A stretch of 64,000 nucleotides of DNA from Rhizobium sp. Root1334 (GTDB lineage Bacteria > Pseudomonadota > Alphaproteobacteria > Rhizobiales > Rhizobiaceae), in NCBI RefSeq assembly GCF_001426665.1, contig NZ_LMEY01000008.1, forward strand, positions 1 to 64,000. Reading direction: 5' to 3'. Of this stretch, positions 53,957-61,161 are shown in pieces (the first letter of the stretch is position 1; each line of letters starts with the position of its first letter). The position numbers and the translations under genes were made by a program. Under the pieces are notes generated by a model. The model saw only the letters and a program-made list of their open reading frames with translations, made no database searches and had not been told where the DNA came from.

Positions 53957-54541
53957 ATGACACCGCTCAACCGCTCCACCCAGAAAAACCGTCCGGCAAA
54001 ATCCCAGCGCGCCACCACACTCGAAATGGTCAGGCACGCCTGCCCCGATACAACCCAGGCACTGCGCATCTCCGAAAGCTTCGGCCTTGCCCTCATCGAC
54101 AGTGATGGGATCCGCGATCTCCATCGCGGCCAGTTGATCGAAAGCGCCGATGCGCTGAAAGACGGCCTTGCCGAAAAGGCCATGCAGATCCACATGCAGC
54201 GCATCGTCGGATCCTTCGTCGGCTCCGCCTACGGCGCCGGGCAATTCTACAGCCGCGCGGTCACGGAGGCTCGCGACCTCACCACGAAGCTTTCCAACGA
54301 CATCAGGGATGAGGACCTCGACGGCCCGGTTGGCTTCGACAGCCGCGCCCAGCGCAAGCGCGAGTTCGCAGCCGACATGGGCCTGCAGGCCCACGTGCTT
54401 CGCATGGCAGCCGAAGGCGCCGTCTCCGCCTACGAAAATATCACAGGCGAAACCTGGAAGCCTTACGAGCGCGCGGTCGAACAGCCCGCCAACTCCATCG
54501 ATCAAAAGGCCGCAACGGCCCAGATGGCAGCATTCGAATAG
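53957..54541 (+). CDS. Conserved plasmid-backbone protein of unknown function
   Basis: 194 residues starting MTPLNRSTQKNRPAKSQRAT with AAAGGA upstream. A helical protein (HRGQLIESADALKDGLAEKA, SRAVTEARDLTTKLSNDI, LQAHVLRMAAEGAVSAYENI) with no membrane span or known catalytic motif. It reads like the conserved hypothetical proteins regularly found near DUF736 genes on rhizobial plasmids. A UUCG-capped hairpin follows its stop. Confidence 0.7.
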   Translation: MTPLNRSTQKNRPAKSQRATTLEMVRHACPDTTQALRISESFGLALIDSDGIRDLHRGQLIESADALKDGLAEKAMQIHMQRIVGSFVGSAYGAGQFYSRAVTEARDLTTKLSNDIRDEDLDGPVGFDSRAQRKREFAADMGLQAHVLRMAAEGAVSAYENITGETWKPYERAVEQPANSIDQKAATAQMAAFE

Positions 54542-54548
54542 GACGATC

Positions 54549-54566
54549 GCGGGGCTTCGGCCCCGC
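54549..54566 (+). terminator. UUCG-loop hairpin after the backbone gene
   Basis: GCGGGGC-TTCG-GCCCCGC is a perfect 7-base stem with a stable UUCG tetraloop, 8 bases after the preceding stop. No clear T-run follows, so it may act as a transcript-end stabiliser rather than a full terminator. Confidence 0.65.
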
Positions 54567-54636
54567 CTAAGACCTCATTTAGGAAAATCATAAATGGGTA
54601 ATTGCGCCGTAGGGTCCGAGCGTCCTCTTTCTCCGG

Positions 54637-55464
54637 TCAGCCGTCCGTCGATACCGTCACGGACGTCCACGCATCGATTTCTTCTTGAAGACGCTTGATT
54701 CTCGCCGATACATGCTTGAGAGCGTCGCTGCCAAGGAGAAGCTGCGGTGGCGGGTTATCGGTCTCGACTAGGATCAAGACGGCTGCAGCGAGTTTCTCTG
54801 GATCACCAAGCTGCTTGCCACTGACTGACTGCCGGGCCTCGCGTATCGGATCAAAAAGGGAATCGTAATCCGCGATCGACCTTTCCGTGCGGATCATCGA
54901 ACGTCCGGCCCAGTCTGTGCGGAAAGAGCCGGGGCATAACGTCGTCACATGCACGCCGAACGGCGCCATTTCTGAACGCATCACTTCCGATATGCCTTGC
55001 AGCGCAAACTTGCTGCCACAGTAATACCCAATACCGGGCATGGTGATCATGCCGCCCATCGACGTGACATTGACGATGAAACCCTGGCGCCGTTCGCGGA
55101 GCCTGGGAATAAACGCTTTGGCGACAGCTACAGCGCCAAAGACGTTCACGTCGAACTGTCTTCGCATCTCTTCGAGAGGCGATTCTTCGATGACGCCCTC
55201 GTGGCCGTAACCGGCATTGTTGATGAGCACATCGACCGGCCCGTACTTGTCTTCCGTATCACGGACGACATCCGGAATCTGGTCGAACGCGGTGACGTCG
55301 CAAAGGACGGGGTGAATGGCGGGCACGGCTGCGGCAAGCGCCGAGCGTGCCGTCTCGGAGCGGACGGTGCCGATCACCTGATGGCCCATCTGGGCAGCAG
55401 CCGTAGCGATGGCCAAGCCGAAGCCGGAATTTGCGCCGGTGATGAAAAAGGTCTTTCTCGACAT
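54637..55464 (-). CDS. Short-chain dehydrogenase/reductase
   Basis: 275 residues starting MSRKTFFITGANSGFGLAIA with AAGGA upstream of the ATG. The NAD(P)-binding motif TGANSGFG (9-16), VLINNAGYGHEGVI, the catalytic Ser in VNVTSMGG and the YYCGSK (YxxxK) pair are all present. The classical SDR tail LCPGSFRTDWAGRSM follows. Substrate unknown. It is divergent from an AraC-family regulator 75 bases away, which very likely controls it. This pair sits inside otherwise conserved plasmid-backbone genes, so it looks like inserted cargo. Confidence 0.92.
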   Translation of the reverse strand: MSRKTFFITGANSGFGLAIATAAAQMGHQVIGTVRSETARSALAAAVPAIHPVLCDVTAFDQIPDVVRDTEDKYGPVDVLINNAGYGHEGVIEESPLEEMRRQFDVNVFGAVAVAKAFIPRLRERRQGFIVNVTSMGGMITMPGIGYYCGSKFALQGISEVMRSEMAPFGVHVTTLCPGSFRTDWAGRSMIRTERSIADYDSLFDPIREARQSVSGKQLGDPEKLAAAVLILVETDNPPPQLLLGSDALKHVSARIKRLQEEIDAWTSVTVSTDG

Positions 55465-55539
55465 GATGTACGAACTTCCTTGATTGAGGAGACGTTTGAC
55501 AGATAGTATTAATCGTCCGGTTGAACGATTGCAGATCCG
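55465..55539. promoter_or_regulatory. Divergent promoter region of the SDR and AraC genes
   Basis: 75 bases. It contains TTGACAGATAGTATTAATC and a 6-base-arm inverted repeat AATCGT-CCGGTTGA-ACGATT at 55511-55530, a plausible binding site for the AraC-type protein. The AraC gene may start at 55540 or at a later ATG (55561). Confidence 0.5.
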
Positions 55540-56472
55540 ATGAAGTTGTTGCCAAATCCTATGATTGACGGACATCGCCAATCGATGCGAGGCCAGCTGG
55601 TCGAGTTGGCCGGCGGTCTAGCTCCGCGTCACGGATACAATCCGACCGGACTCGATCGCGTTCGTATTCTCCGCACCGAGGCCGTGCTCCACGATGTCCC
55701 GGTCCTCTATAACCCAGGCGCGGTGTTCGTCCTGCAGGGCAGCAAGCAGGGCATGCTGGACGGAGAAATCTTCCGCTACGATGAAGACCACTATCTGGCT
55801 GTTTCTGTTCCCGTGCCTTTCAGGATGGAATCGACCGCCAGTCCGGAGAGGCCATTGCTTGCGGTCTATCTCGAATTCGATATGCAGTTGGCGGCAGAGA
55901 TCGCCCTGCAGGTCGAAAAGCGCAGCGAGCTTGCGGGTCATCCGCCACGCGGTCTGATGTCGAACAAGATGGATGCTGACATCGAGGACGTCCTGTTACG
56001 CCTGTTGAGGGCGCTTCGCAGTCCGGTCGAAAGTGCTGTTCTGGGTGCTGGCATTCTGCGCGAACTGCACTATCGAGTGCTGGTCGGTCCGCAAGGCGGC
56101 GCAATGATTGCCGCGCTTCAGCACAGTGGACCATACGGGAAAATCTTCCGGAGCCTGGCCTGGCTGCGGGAGCACTATGGCACTGAAATCTCCATCGCCG
56201 ACTTGGCCGGCAGGGTGGGCATGAGCGCGCCGTCCTACCATGTGCATTTCAAGGACCTGACTGGCACCAGTCCGATGCAATACGTGAAGGCCATGCGGCT
56301 GCAAGAAGCAAGATTGATCATCGCCCGCCAGGAAAAGACGATTGCGGTGGTCGCGACGTCAGTCGGTTATGCAAGCCCGGCCCAGTTCAGCCGAGACTTT
56401 AAGCGACATTTCGGTCGCACAGCGTCGGAGGAGGCCAAATGGGTCAGACACCACCTTGGCGAAATGGTCTGA
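55540..56472 (+). CDS. AraC-family transcriptional regulator
   Basis: 310 residues. The N-terminal half is the AraC_N-type effector domain (EAVLHDVPVLYNPGAVFVLQ, YLAVSVPVPFRMESTASPE, LAVYLEFDMQLAAEIALQV). The C-terminal ~100 residues carry the double helix-turn-helix (SIADLAGRVGMSAPSYHVHF, LIIARQEKTIAVVATSVGYA, SPAQFSRDFKRHFGRTASEE). It probably activates the divergent SDR in response to a small molecule. Confidence 0.92.
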   Translation: MKLLPNPMIDGHRQSMRGQLVELAGGLAPRHGYNPTGLDRVRILRTEAVLHDVPVLYNPGAVFVLQGSKQGMLDGEIFRYDEDHYLAVSVPVPFRMESTASPERPLLAVYLEFDMQLAAEIALQVEKRSELAGHPPRGLMSNKMDADIEDVLLRLLRALRSPVESAVLGAGILRELHYRVLVGPQGGAMIAALQHSGPYGKIFRSLAWLREHYGTEISIADLAGRVGMSAPSYHVHFKDLTGTSPMQYVKAMRLQEARLIIARQEKTIAVVATSVGYASPAQFSRDFKRHFGRTASEEAKWVRHHLGEMV

Positions 56473-56891
56473 GCCTAAGCGAGGAGGCATAGTGCCCGTT
56501 CCGGCAATTTGTCACATGTGGGCGTTCGCTACGACCATTCGATTGGGAGTTGTGGCCACTATGCAACCCGTTCCCATTCGGCACCTCTCGATAATGCCAT
56601 AGTCGTACCACTTGATCTGTCAGCCGGCACGTCCACTGCGGTCTCGATGGGGCATGTCTGACCAAAGACCGCCTCGCGGTGCTCGGCTCGCTCGGCATCC
56701 GCAACGGCCGGCTCGTTTTCTTCCCCTGTGCGCTGAAGCGCCCATTCCTCGCGCTGACCAAGAAAGCCTCTCCTTTGGCCGTCCTCCACTCCGTTTCGGC
56801 CTTTCAGGTGCGGGCCGATCGTCTCTGGTCCTATCGACTGCCATCGAGGCCACGATGGACGCGGCCCGAACAACCGAAAAGGATTACGACA
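56473..56891. other. Intergenic region before DUF736, no gene seen
   Basis: 419 bases. Frames on both strands overlap but none shows a domain. The DUF736 frame is open upstream of its ATG, without a ribosome site at earlier starts. The DUF736 promoter is presumably in the right part. Confidence 0.45.
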
Positions 56892-57203
56892 ATGGCAACC
56901 ATCGGCTCTTTCACCGCTTCCGGCAACGGCTTCTCCGGGACCATCAAGACCCTCAACCTCAACGTCAAGGCAACCATCCGCGCCGTCGAGCGCACATCCG
57001 AAAAGGGCCCGGACTACCGCATCCTCGCCGGGGCTACGGTCGAATTCGGCGCAGCCTGGAAGAAGACCTCGAACGAAGGCCGCGACTACCTCTCGGTCAA
57101 GCTCGACGACCCGAGCTTCCCAGCCCCGATCTACGCAACGCTGATCGAGGTCGAAGGCGAAGAAGGTCTTTCCCTCATCTGGTCCCGGTCGACCCGGGAC
57201 TGA
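56892..57203 (+). CDS. DUF736 protein
   Basis: 103 residues starting [27 protein letters not shown] lies about 10 bases upstream. The whole length matches the DUF736 family ([40 protein letters not shown]), small beta-rich proteins almost always found on alphaproteobacterial plasmids and integrative elements, sometimes in several copies. Function unknown; a role in plasmid maintenance or in conjugation has been suggested only by context. Confidence 0.92.
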   Translation: MATIGSFTASGNGFSGTIKTLNLNVKATIRAVERTSEKGPDYRILAGATVEFGAAWKKTSNEGRDYLSVKLDDPSFPAPIYATLIEVEGEEGLSLIWSRSTRD

Positions 57204-57211
57204 TACCGGAC

Positions 57212-57233
57212 GCCCCGCCCGACAAGGCGGGGC
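57212..57233. terminator. GC-rich hairpin between convergent DUF736 and HU genes
   Basis: GCCCCGCC-CGACAA-GGCGGGGC, a perfect 8-base stem between two convergent stops (57203 and 57249). No T-run on either side, but the position suggests that it ends both transcripts. Confidence 0.6.
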
Positions 57234-57248
57234 TCTCCACGTCAGGGA

Positions 57249-57527
57249 TCACTTGTTCAGTGCATCCTTGAGCGCCTTCGCCGGCGCAAAGGTCAGCTTC
57301 TTCGAAGCCGCAACCGTCATCTTCTCTCCGGTCGCGGGATTGCGACCCTCGCGCTCAGGCGAAGCTTTCACCTTAAATTTGCCGAAGCCGGGAATCGAGG
57401 TTTCAGCGTCGGAGCCTGCGGCATCGGCGATTGCCTGGAAGACGGCCTCGACAATGCCCTTGGCCTGAACCTTTGTCAGGCCGCTATCGGCTGCAATCTT
57501 GTCGGCGATTTCATTGGTTGTGGTCAT
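57249..57527 (-). CDS. HU-family DNA-binding protein
   Basis: 92 residues starting MTTTNEIADKIAADSGLTKV. A complete HU/IHF fold: the dimerisation helices (KVQAKGIVEAVFQAIADAA), then the GFGKFKVKASPEREGRNPAT beta-arm region and the C-terminal KKLTFAPAKALKDALNK. The Arg-Asn-Pro of the DNA-intercalating arm tip is present (GRNPATG). It is a plasmid-encoded nucleoid protein, convergent with DUF736. The start is set at 57527, where the HU fold begins, rather than at an upstream codon at 57551. Confidence 0.93.
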   Translation of the reverse strand: MTTTNEIADKIAADSGLTKVQAKGIVEAVFQAIADAAGSDAETSIPGFGKFKVKASPEREGRNPATGEKMTVAASKKLTFAPAKALKDALNK

Positions 57528-57608
57528 GGGATTCCTCGCTTCTTCTAACAAAGATAAATCCGTGTCAGCTTATGAGCGGATTGTCATCGGCGACGATGGG
57601 GATGAGGG

Positions 57609-57875
57609 TCAGATCCGCTTGATGTCCACAGGTGGTTTGGGCCGATAACCCCGTTTGCGCTTCTCGCGAAGCACGTCAAGGAACAGGTTGATAGCCTGGC
57701 TCTCGTTGTCAAACAGATGCACCATCTGCTGTCCGCGCGTTCCAATCCGCCCCCAGGCGCGTACAAGCGACACCTCGCCGAACAATGTCGGCTGAACGGC
57801 GAGCGCGTAAAACCGCGCCATGTTCTTTTCCGGCGCGATACGCTCGACATAGAGGTGGTAAGGCTGCGTGATCAT
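57609..57875 (-). CDS. WGR-domain protein
   Basis: 88 residues consisting of a single WGR domain: YHLYVERIAPEKNMARFYAL, then VRAWGRIGTRGQQMVHLFDN (the Trp-Gly-Arg that names the family) and the basic end KRKRGYRPKP. WGR domains bind DNA or nucleic-acid ends in PARPs and ligase-associated proteins; stand-alone versions are common on rhizobial plasmids. It begins at the ATG at 57875. It is downstream of the nuclease and TraG on the same strand. Confidence 0.9.
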   Translation of the reverse strand: MITQPYHLYVERIAPEKNMARFYALAVQPTLFGEVSLVRAWGRIGTRGQQMVHLFDNESQAINLFLDVLREKRKRGYRPKPPVDIKRI

Positions 57876-57968
57876 GCTCGCAGAATCGCGCGTTCGGATT
57901 CGGCCGTCCAATGAGAGTTTTGAATCGGACGGGCATTATTGATTCACAACGTTGATCCTTGTGCCCGT

Positions 57969-58421
57969 TCATTCGCACCAACTCCGGCGCGATCCTTGCC
58001 ACTTCCGAGCCAAGCCTTCGGCAACAAGAATATCGCCGACCGATCGCCGATCGCGGTAGACGATCCGGAGCTTGCGACCGAAGCGATCTTCATCTCTGGC
58101 GGTCGTCTTGAACGAGAGCGGACCCGAATTTAGGATGTCGAGCAGACGCTGTTTCGCCGCAAGACCTCGCTCGCGTTCGCGCTCGCATCTTGGCGGGCTG
58201 AGCTCCGGCGTGTCGATGTCCGCTATCCGGATATTTTCCCCTCTAAACCAGAACGTATCACCATCCACCACGCAAGTGATCCGTTGCCCGCTTCCGCAGA
58301 TAGAGAAGGCTTCGCTCGCGCTGCTTGCACTGCTTGAAGGTTGGGCTGAGGCAACAGATGCAAGGATGCCAATTGCCAAGGGGGATAGGCTGGCAATTGC
58401 CGTAAAAAGTCTCACTGTCAT
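57969..58421 (-). CDS. Exported staphylococcal-nuclease-family (thermonuclease) protein
   Basis: 150 residues with an N-terminal signal (LFTAIASLSPLAIGILASVA, cleavage near ASAQP) and an SNase domain: CVVDGDTFWFRGENIRIADI, the calcium/active-site segment DIDTPEL, DEDRFGRKLRIVY and VAEGLARKW. The catalytic Arg and Glu of the fold are plausibly in FGRKL and the preceding Asp/Glu cluster. Its ATG overlaps the TraG stop (ATGA), so it is translationally coupled to the conjugation coupling protein. It may clip nucleic acid in the periplasm during mating, but this is inference from position. Confidence 0.88.
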   Translation of the reverse strand: MTVRLFTAIASLSPLAIGILASVASAQPSSSASSASEAFSICGSGQRITCVVDGDTFWFRGENIRIADIDTPELSPPRCERERERGLAAKQRLLDILNSGPLSFKTTARDEDRFGRKLRIVYRDRRSVGDILVAEGLARKWQGSRRSWCE

Positions 58422-60388
58422 GTCTCCTCAGTATCTGTCGTCGGAGCGGCCCTATAGCTCTTTACCCCTTCCGAGATTTGCTTGTGAAACCGGTTCTCAC
58501 CGACGGACGCGCTCATGTCCTTGCGTCGGAACCAGATGGCCCGTCCGCATCTGAGCGGCGGATTGCCTGATGTGAACACGATCTGCTCGTCGGCGCGCAT
58601 GCGCAGCACCTCATGCGGCAGGATCAGTGGCCGGCGGCTGAGCTGCCGGGAGCGTGAGCGCGACGATCCCTTCATTCCTGAAGAGCGGTTTGTCTGGTCG
58701 ACCTCGACGGTCGTATCGCCGCAGCGTTTCGAGATATAGTCGGCGGTATCAGGGTCGTTGATCGCGGCAAACGAGATCCACGACGCGGATTCGAACCACT
58801 TGCTCGTCGCGTCCCGCCCGCCATAGGCCTCGCGCATCTGGCCGATGGACTGGAAGATCATCGTCAGCGTGATGCCGTATTTGCGCCCGGCGTCGCGCGC
58901 GGTCTCTAAGATCCGCAGATAGCCCAGCCTGGCGACCTCGTCGAGCAGGAAGAGCGCGCGACCTTTCACATCGCCGTTTCGATTGTAGATGGCATTGAGC
59001 AGCGATCCGATAACGACACGCGCCAGTCCGGGATGGGCTTCCAGTACCTTCAGATCGAGCGCAATGAAGATGTCTGTCCCGCCATCGGCGATATCGTCGG
59101 TCGAGAAACTGTCGCCTGAGACGAGCGCGGCATAGTTCGGATAGGACAGCCAGTGCGTCTCCTTCACCGCATTGGCGTAGACCCCGGAAAAGGTCTCAGG
59201 CGTCATGTTCACGAAGACCGAAACATTCTCCTTCACGAAGTCCGATTCCGACTGCTCGTAGATCTTGGTCAGGCGCGCCCGCAGCTGCGGCTCCGGCTCC
59301 GAAAGGTTCTTACGCACACGGCGCAACGTCTGGTCTTTCTCGTCCGTGTGACCGGACAGGCAGACGTCTGCGATGAGGGCCGTCAGAAGCTGCATGGCCG
59401 ATGCCCGGAAGAAATCGTCGCGCGCAGAGGCCGAGCGGGGATTGTCGGTCATGATCCACGTTGCGACGGCGACGATGTCCTCTTCTTTCGTGCTGCCGTG
59501 TCGCCCGATCCAGTCGAGCGCATTGAAGCCGACGCGTGACGCCGAGGGATCGAGAGTGAACACCTTTCGGCCAGCCTTGCGGCGATGCTCCGATACCATC
59601 GGCGCGACCTCGCTCGACGGGTCGAGGACGACGAGGCCGCCGCCCCACTTGAGCGCGGTCGGTACCGTTACAGACGTCGTTTTGAAACCGCCGGATCCGG
59701 CGAAGACGATGCCATGCGATGAGCCGAAAGAGCCGTCGAAGCATAGGAGCGGGCCCTTGCCCCCCGCGCCCCAGGTCGACGGATCGTCAGTGCGGAACGA
59801 CATAGCCGCAACGCTGTCGCGATCGACGCGATACCGTTCGCCGACAACGATGCCGCCTGGATCGGGAAAAAGTTTGGTCGCCTCCTGAACCTTCATCCAG
59901 TCGGCATCGCCATGCACCGCTCGCTTTCCCCCAATCCGCCGTGGTGCGGCTTTGACGAAAGCGGCATTTCCCTTCATCGCGACGCGCAGTGCGAAGACGC
60001 CGGCGAAGAGCGTTGTCGATGCGCCAAGCATCGTTGCGGGGTCCGCATATCCGAGCACGGATTGTCCTTCCGGGATGTCGCCAGCGATCCCGGCCAGGCG
60101 AACCCCCTCGCGCAGGAGAGCGATGAGGATGGCCATTCCATTTCCGCTGACGACGCCCCATCCTGCCGCCTTGATACCCGCTGCGCCATTCGCCGCAAAC
60201 AGGAAGATCGTGCCGATCACAGCCGCGGTCGCATAGGGCAGCGCAAGGCCGATCCGCCCGAGCATCAGCTTGGCCTGCGCGGTCTTGCCGAGCGCGGCCA
60301 GCCAGTGTTCGATCCCCGGCATGAAAACCACGACGACGATCATCGTCGTGGCCGGGATGACGGCGAGGAACAGTTTACTCGCCGTCAT
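58418..60388 (-). CDS. traG: Type IV secretion coupling protein TraG
   Basis: 656 residues of the VirD4/TraG family, the ATPase that brings the relaxosome to the mating channel. It has N-terminal membrane segments ([36 protein letters not shown]), Walker [10 protein letters not shown] near residue 230, Walker [15 protein letters not shown] near residue 480, and the C-terminal [14 protein letters not shown]. The start at 60388 overlaps the 3' end of traD. Gene order traC-traD-traG on the minus strand, divergent from traA across oriT, is that of Ti and Sym plasmids. Confidence 0.95.
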   Translation of the reverse strand: MTASKLFLAVIPATTMIVVVVFMPGIEHWLAALGKTAQAKLMLGRIGLALPYATAAVIGTIFLFAANGAAGIKAAGWGVVSGNGMAILIALLREGVRLAGIAGDIPEGQSVLGYADPATMLGASTTLFAGVFALRVAMKGNAAFVKAAPRRIGGKRAVHGDADWMKVQEATKLFPDPGGIVVGERYRVDRDSVAAMSFRTDDPSTWGAGGKGPLLCFDGSFGSSHGIVFAGSGGFKTTSVTVPTALKWGGGLVVLDPSSEVAPMVSEHRRKAGRKVFTLDPSASRVGFNALDWIGRHGSTKEEDIVAVATWIMTDNPRSASARDDFFRASAMQLLTALIADVCLSGHTDEKDQTLRRVRKNLSEPEPQLRARLTKIYEQSESDFVKENVSVFVNMTPETFSGVYANAVKETHWLSYPNYAALVSGDSFSTDDIADGGTDIFIALDLKVLEAHPGLARVVIGSLLNAIYNRNGDVKGRALFLLDEVARLGYLRILETARDAGRKYGITLTMIFQSIGQMREAYGGRDATSKWFESASWISFAAINDPDTADYISKRCGDTTVEVDQTNRSSGMKGSSRSRSRQLSRRPLILPHEVLRMRADEQIVFTSGNPPLRCGRAIWFRRKDMSASVGENRFHKQISEGVKSYRAAPTTDTEET

Positions 60389-60590
60389 GAGTGAACGCCT
60401 CCGCGCCGATCGCCGTGAGGCGCGATTGCTCCGCATCGTTGCCCTTGAGGCGGCGACTTGCATCGATCAGCAGGCCGAGCAGCAGTGCCCGCTTCTCGTA
60501 GCGAAGTCCTGCCTTGACGATCAGGCCACCGAGTTCGATTTTTTCGTGCGTGTCTTTCTTTCGCGCGTCATTCGTCATCGTGCGGGCCAT
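60375..60590 (-). CDS. traD: Conjugal transfer protein TraD
   Basis: 71 residues, the usual length of Ti-type TraD, starting [20 protein letters not shown] with GAGG before the ATG. The conserved core [20 protein letters not shown] is the relaxosome-associated TraD signature (not the F-plasmid TraD). It overlaps traG by 14 bases and follows traC by 4 bases. Confidence 0.93.
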   Translation of the reverse strand: MARTMTNDARKKDTHEKIELGGLIVKAGLRYEKRALLLGLLIDASRRLKGNDAEQSRLTAIGAEAFTHDGE

Positions 60591-60594
60591 GCGT

Positions 60595-60891
60595 TCAAGC
60601 CTCACGACCGCTGCCCGCAGCAGTGCCAGTCTCGATCGTCGTGACCGTCTCGCCTGCGGTCCTGCCGTCACCGGCATTTTTCTTTCCGGTCGAAGCCGCC
60701 TTACCTCCGCGAAACCGCCCGGTGATATCTTCGAACGCAGCCTGTAGCTCGGTTTCCTCGATCTCGATCTCACCGAGACCGGCCTTCAGCGCGATCCGGC
60801 CGATGCGCTCGGCCTCGCGTGTTTCTGCTTGTCTCAGCTGATCCTGCAATCTGGCGATTTCTTCCCTGATCTTCGATGATGGTTTCTTCAT
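60595..60891 (-). CDS. traC: Conjugal transfer protein TraC
   Basis: 98 residues starting [20 protein letters not shown]: a coiled-coil start followed by [20 protein letters not shown] and a low-complexity Gly/Thr tail. It matches TraC of Ti/Sym plasmid transfer regions, a small relaxosome accessory protein thought to act at oriT. It is the first gene of traC-traD-traG and starts right beside oriT. Confidence 0.93.
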   Translation of the reverse strand: MKKPSSKIREEIARLQDQLRQAETREAERIGRIALKAGLGEIEIEETELQAAFEDITGRFRGGKAASTGKKNAGDGRTAGETVTTIETGTAAGSGREA

Positions 60892-61161
60892 TCCGATCGC
60901 ATCTCCCTGGAAATCTTGGCGGCTTTGTTCCGTTGCAAGATTTCCTCAAAAGCACGTCCGAAGGAACGTGCAGATCTGCACGTCGGCAAAGCCGACACTT
61001 TGGAGGATGATCCCGCCGTTCCGAAGGAGCGGATCCAAGGGCGCAATTATACGTCGCTGATGCGACGTGCTTGCCCACGGCCCTGGCGGGGCCGTCGTAG
61101 GGTTGCCGCTCGACCTGGCTGCTCCTTGGGAACGAGGTTCGAATCGGGAGTATTTTACGCC
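60892..61161. other. oriT: Origin of transfer (oriT) between traC and traA
   Basis: 270 non-coding bases separating divergent traC and traA. The nic-region core is AAGGGCGCAATTATACGTCG (61037-61056), like RSF1010/Ti-type oriT nick sites, followed by ACGTCGC-TGAT-GCGACGT (61051-61068), a perfect 7-base inverted repeat. Further left are an 18-base perfect palindrome ACGTGCAGATCTGCACGT (60966-60983) and GTCGGC-AAA-GCCGAC (60982-60996). These are likely binding sites for relaxosome proteins and promoters for the tra genes. Confidence 0.88.
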
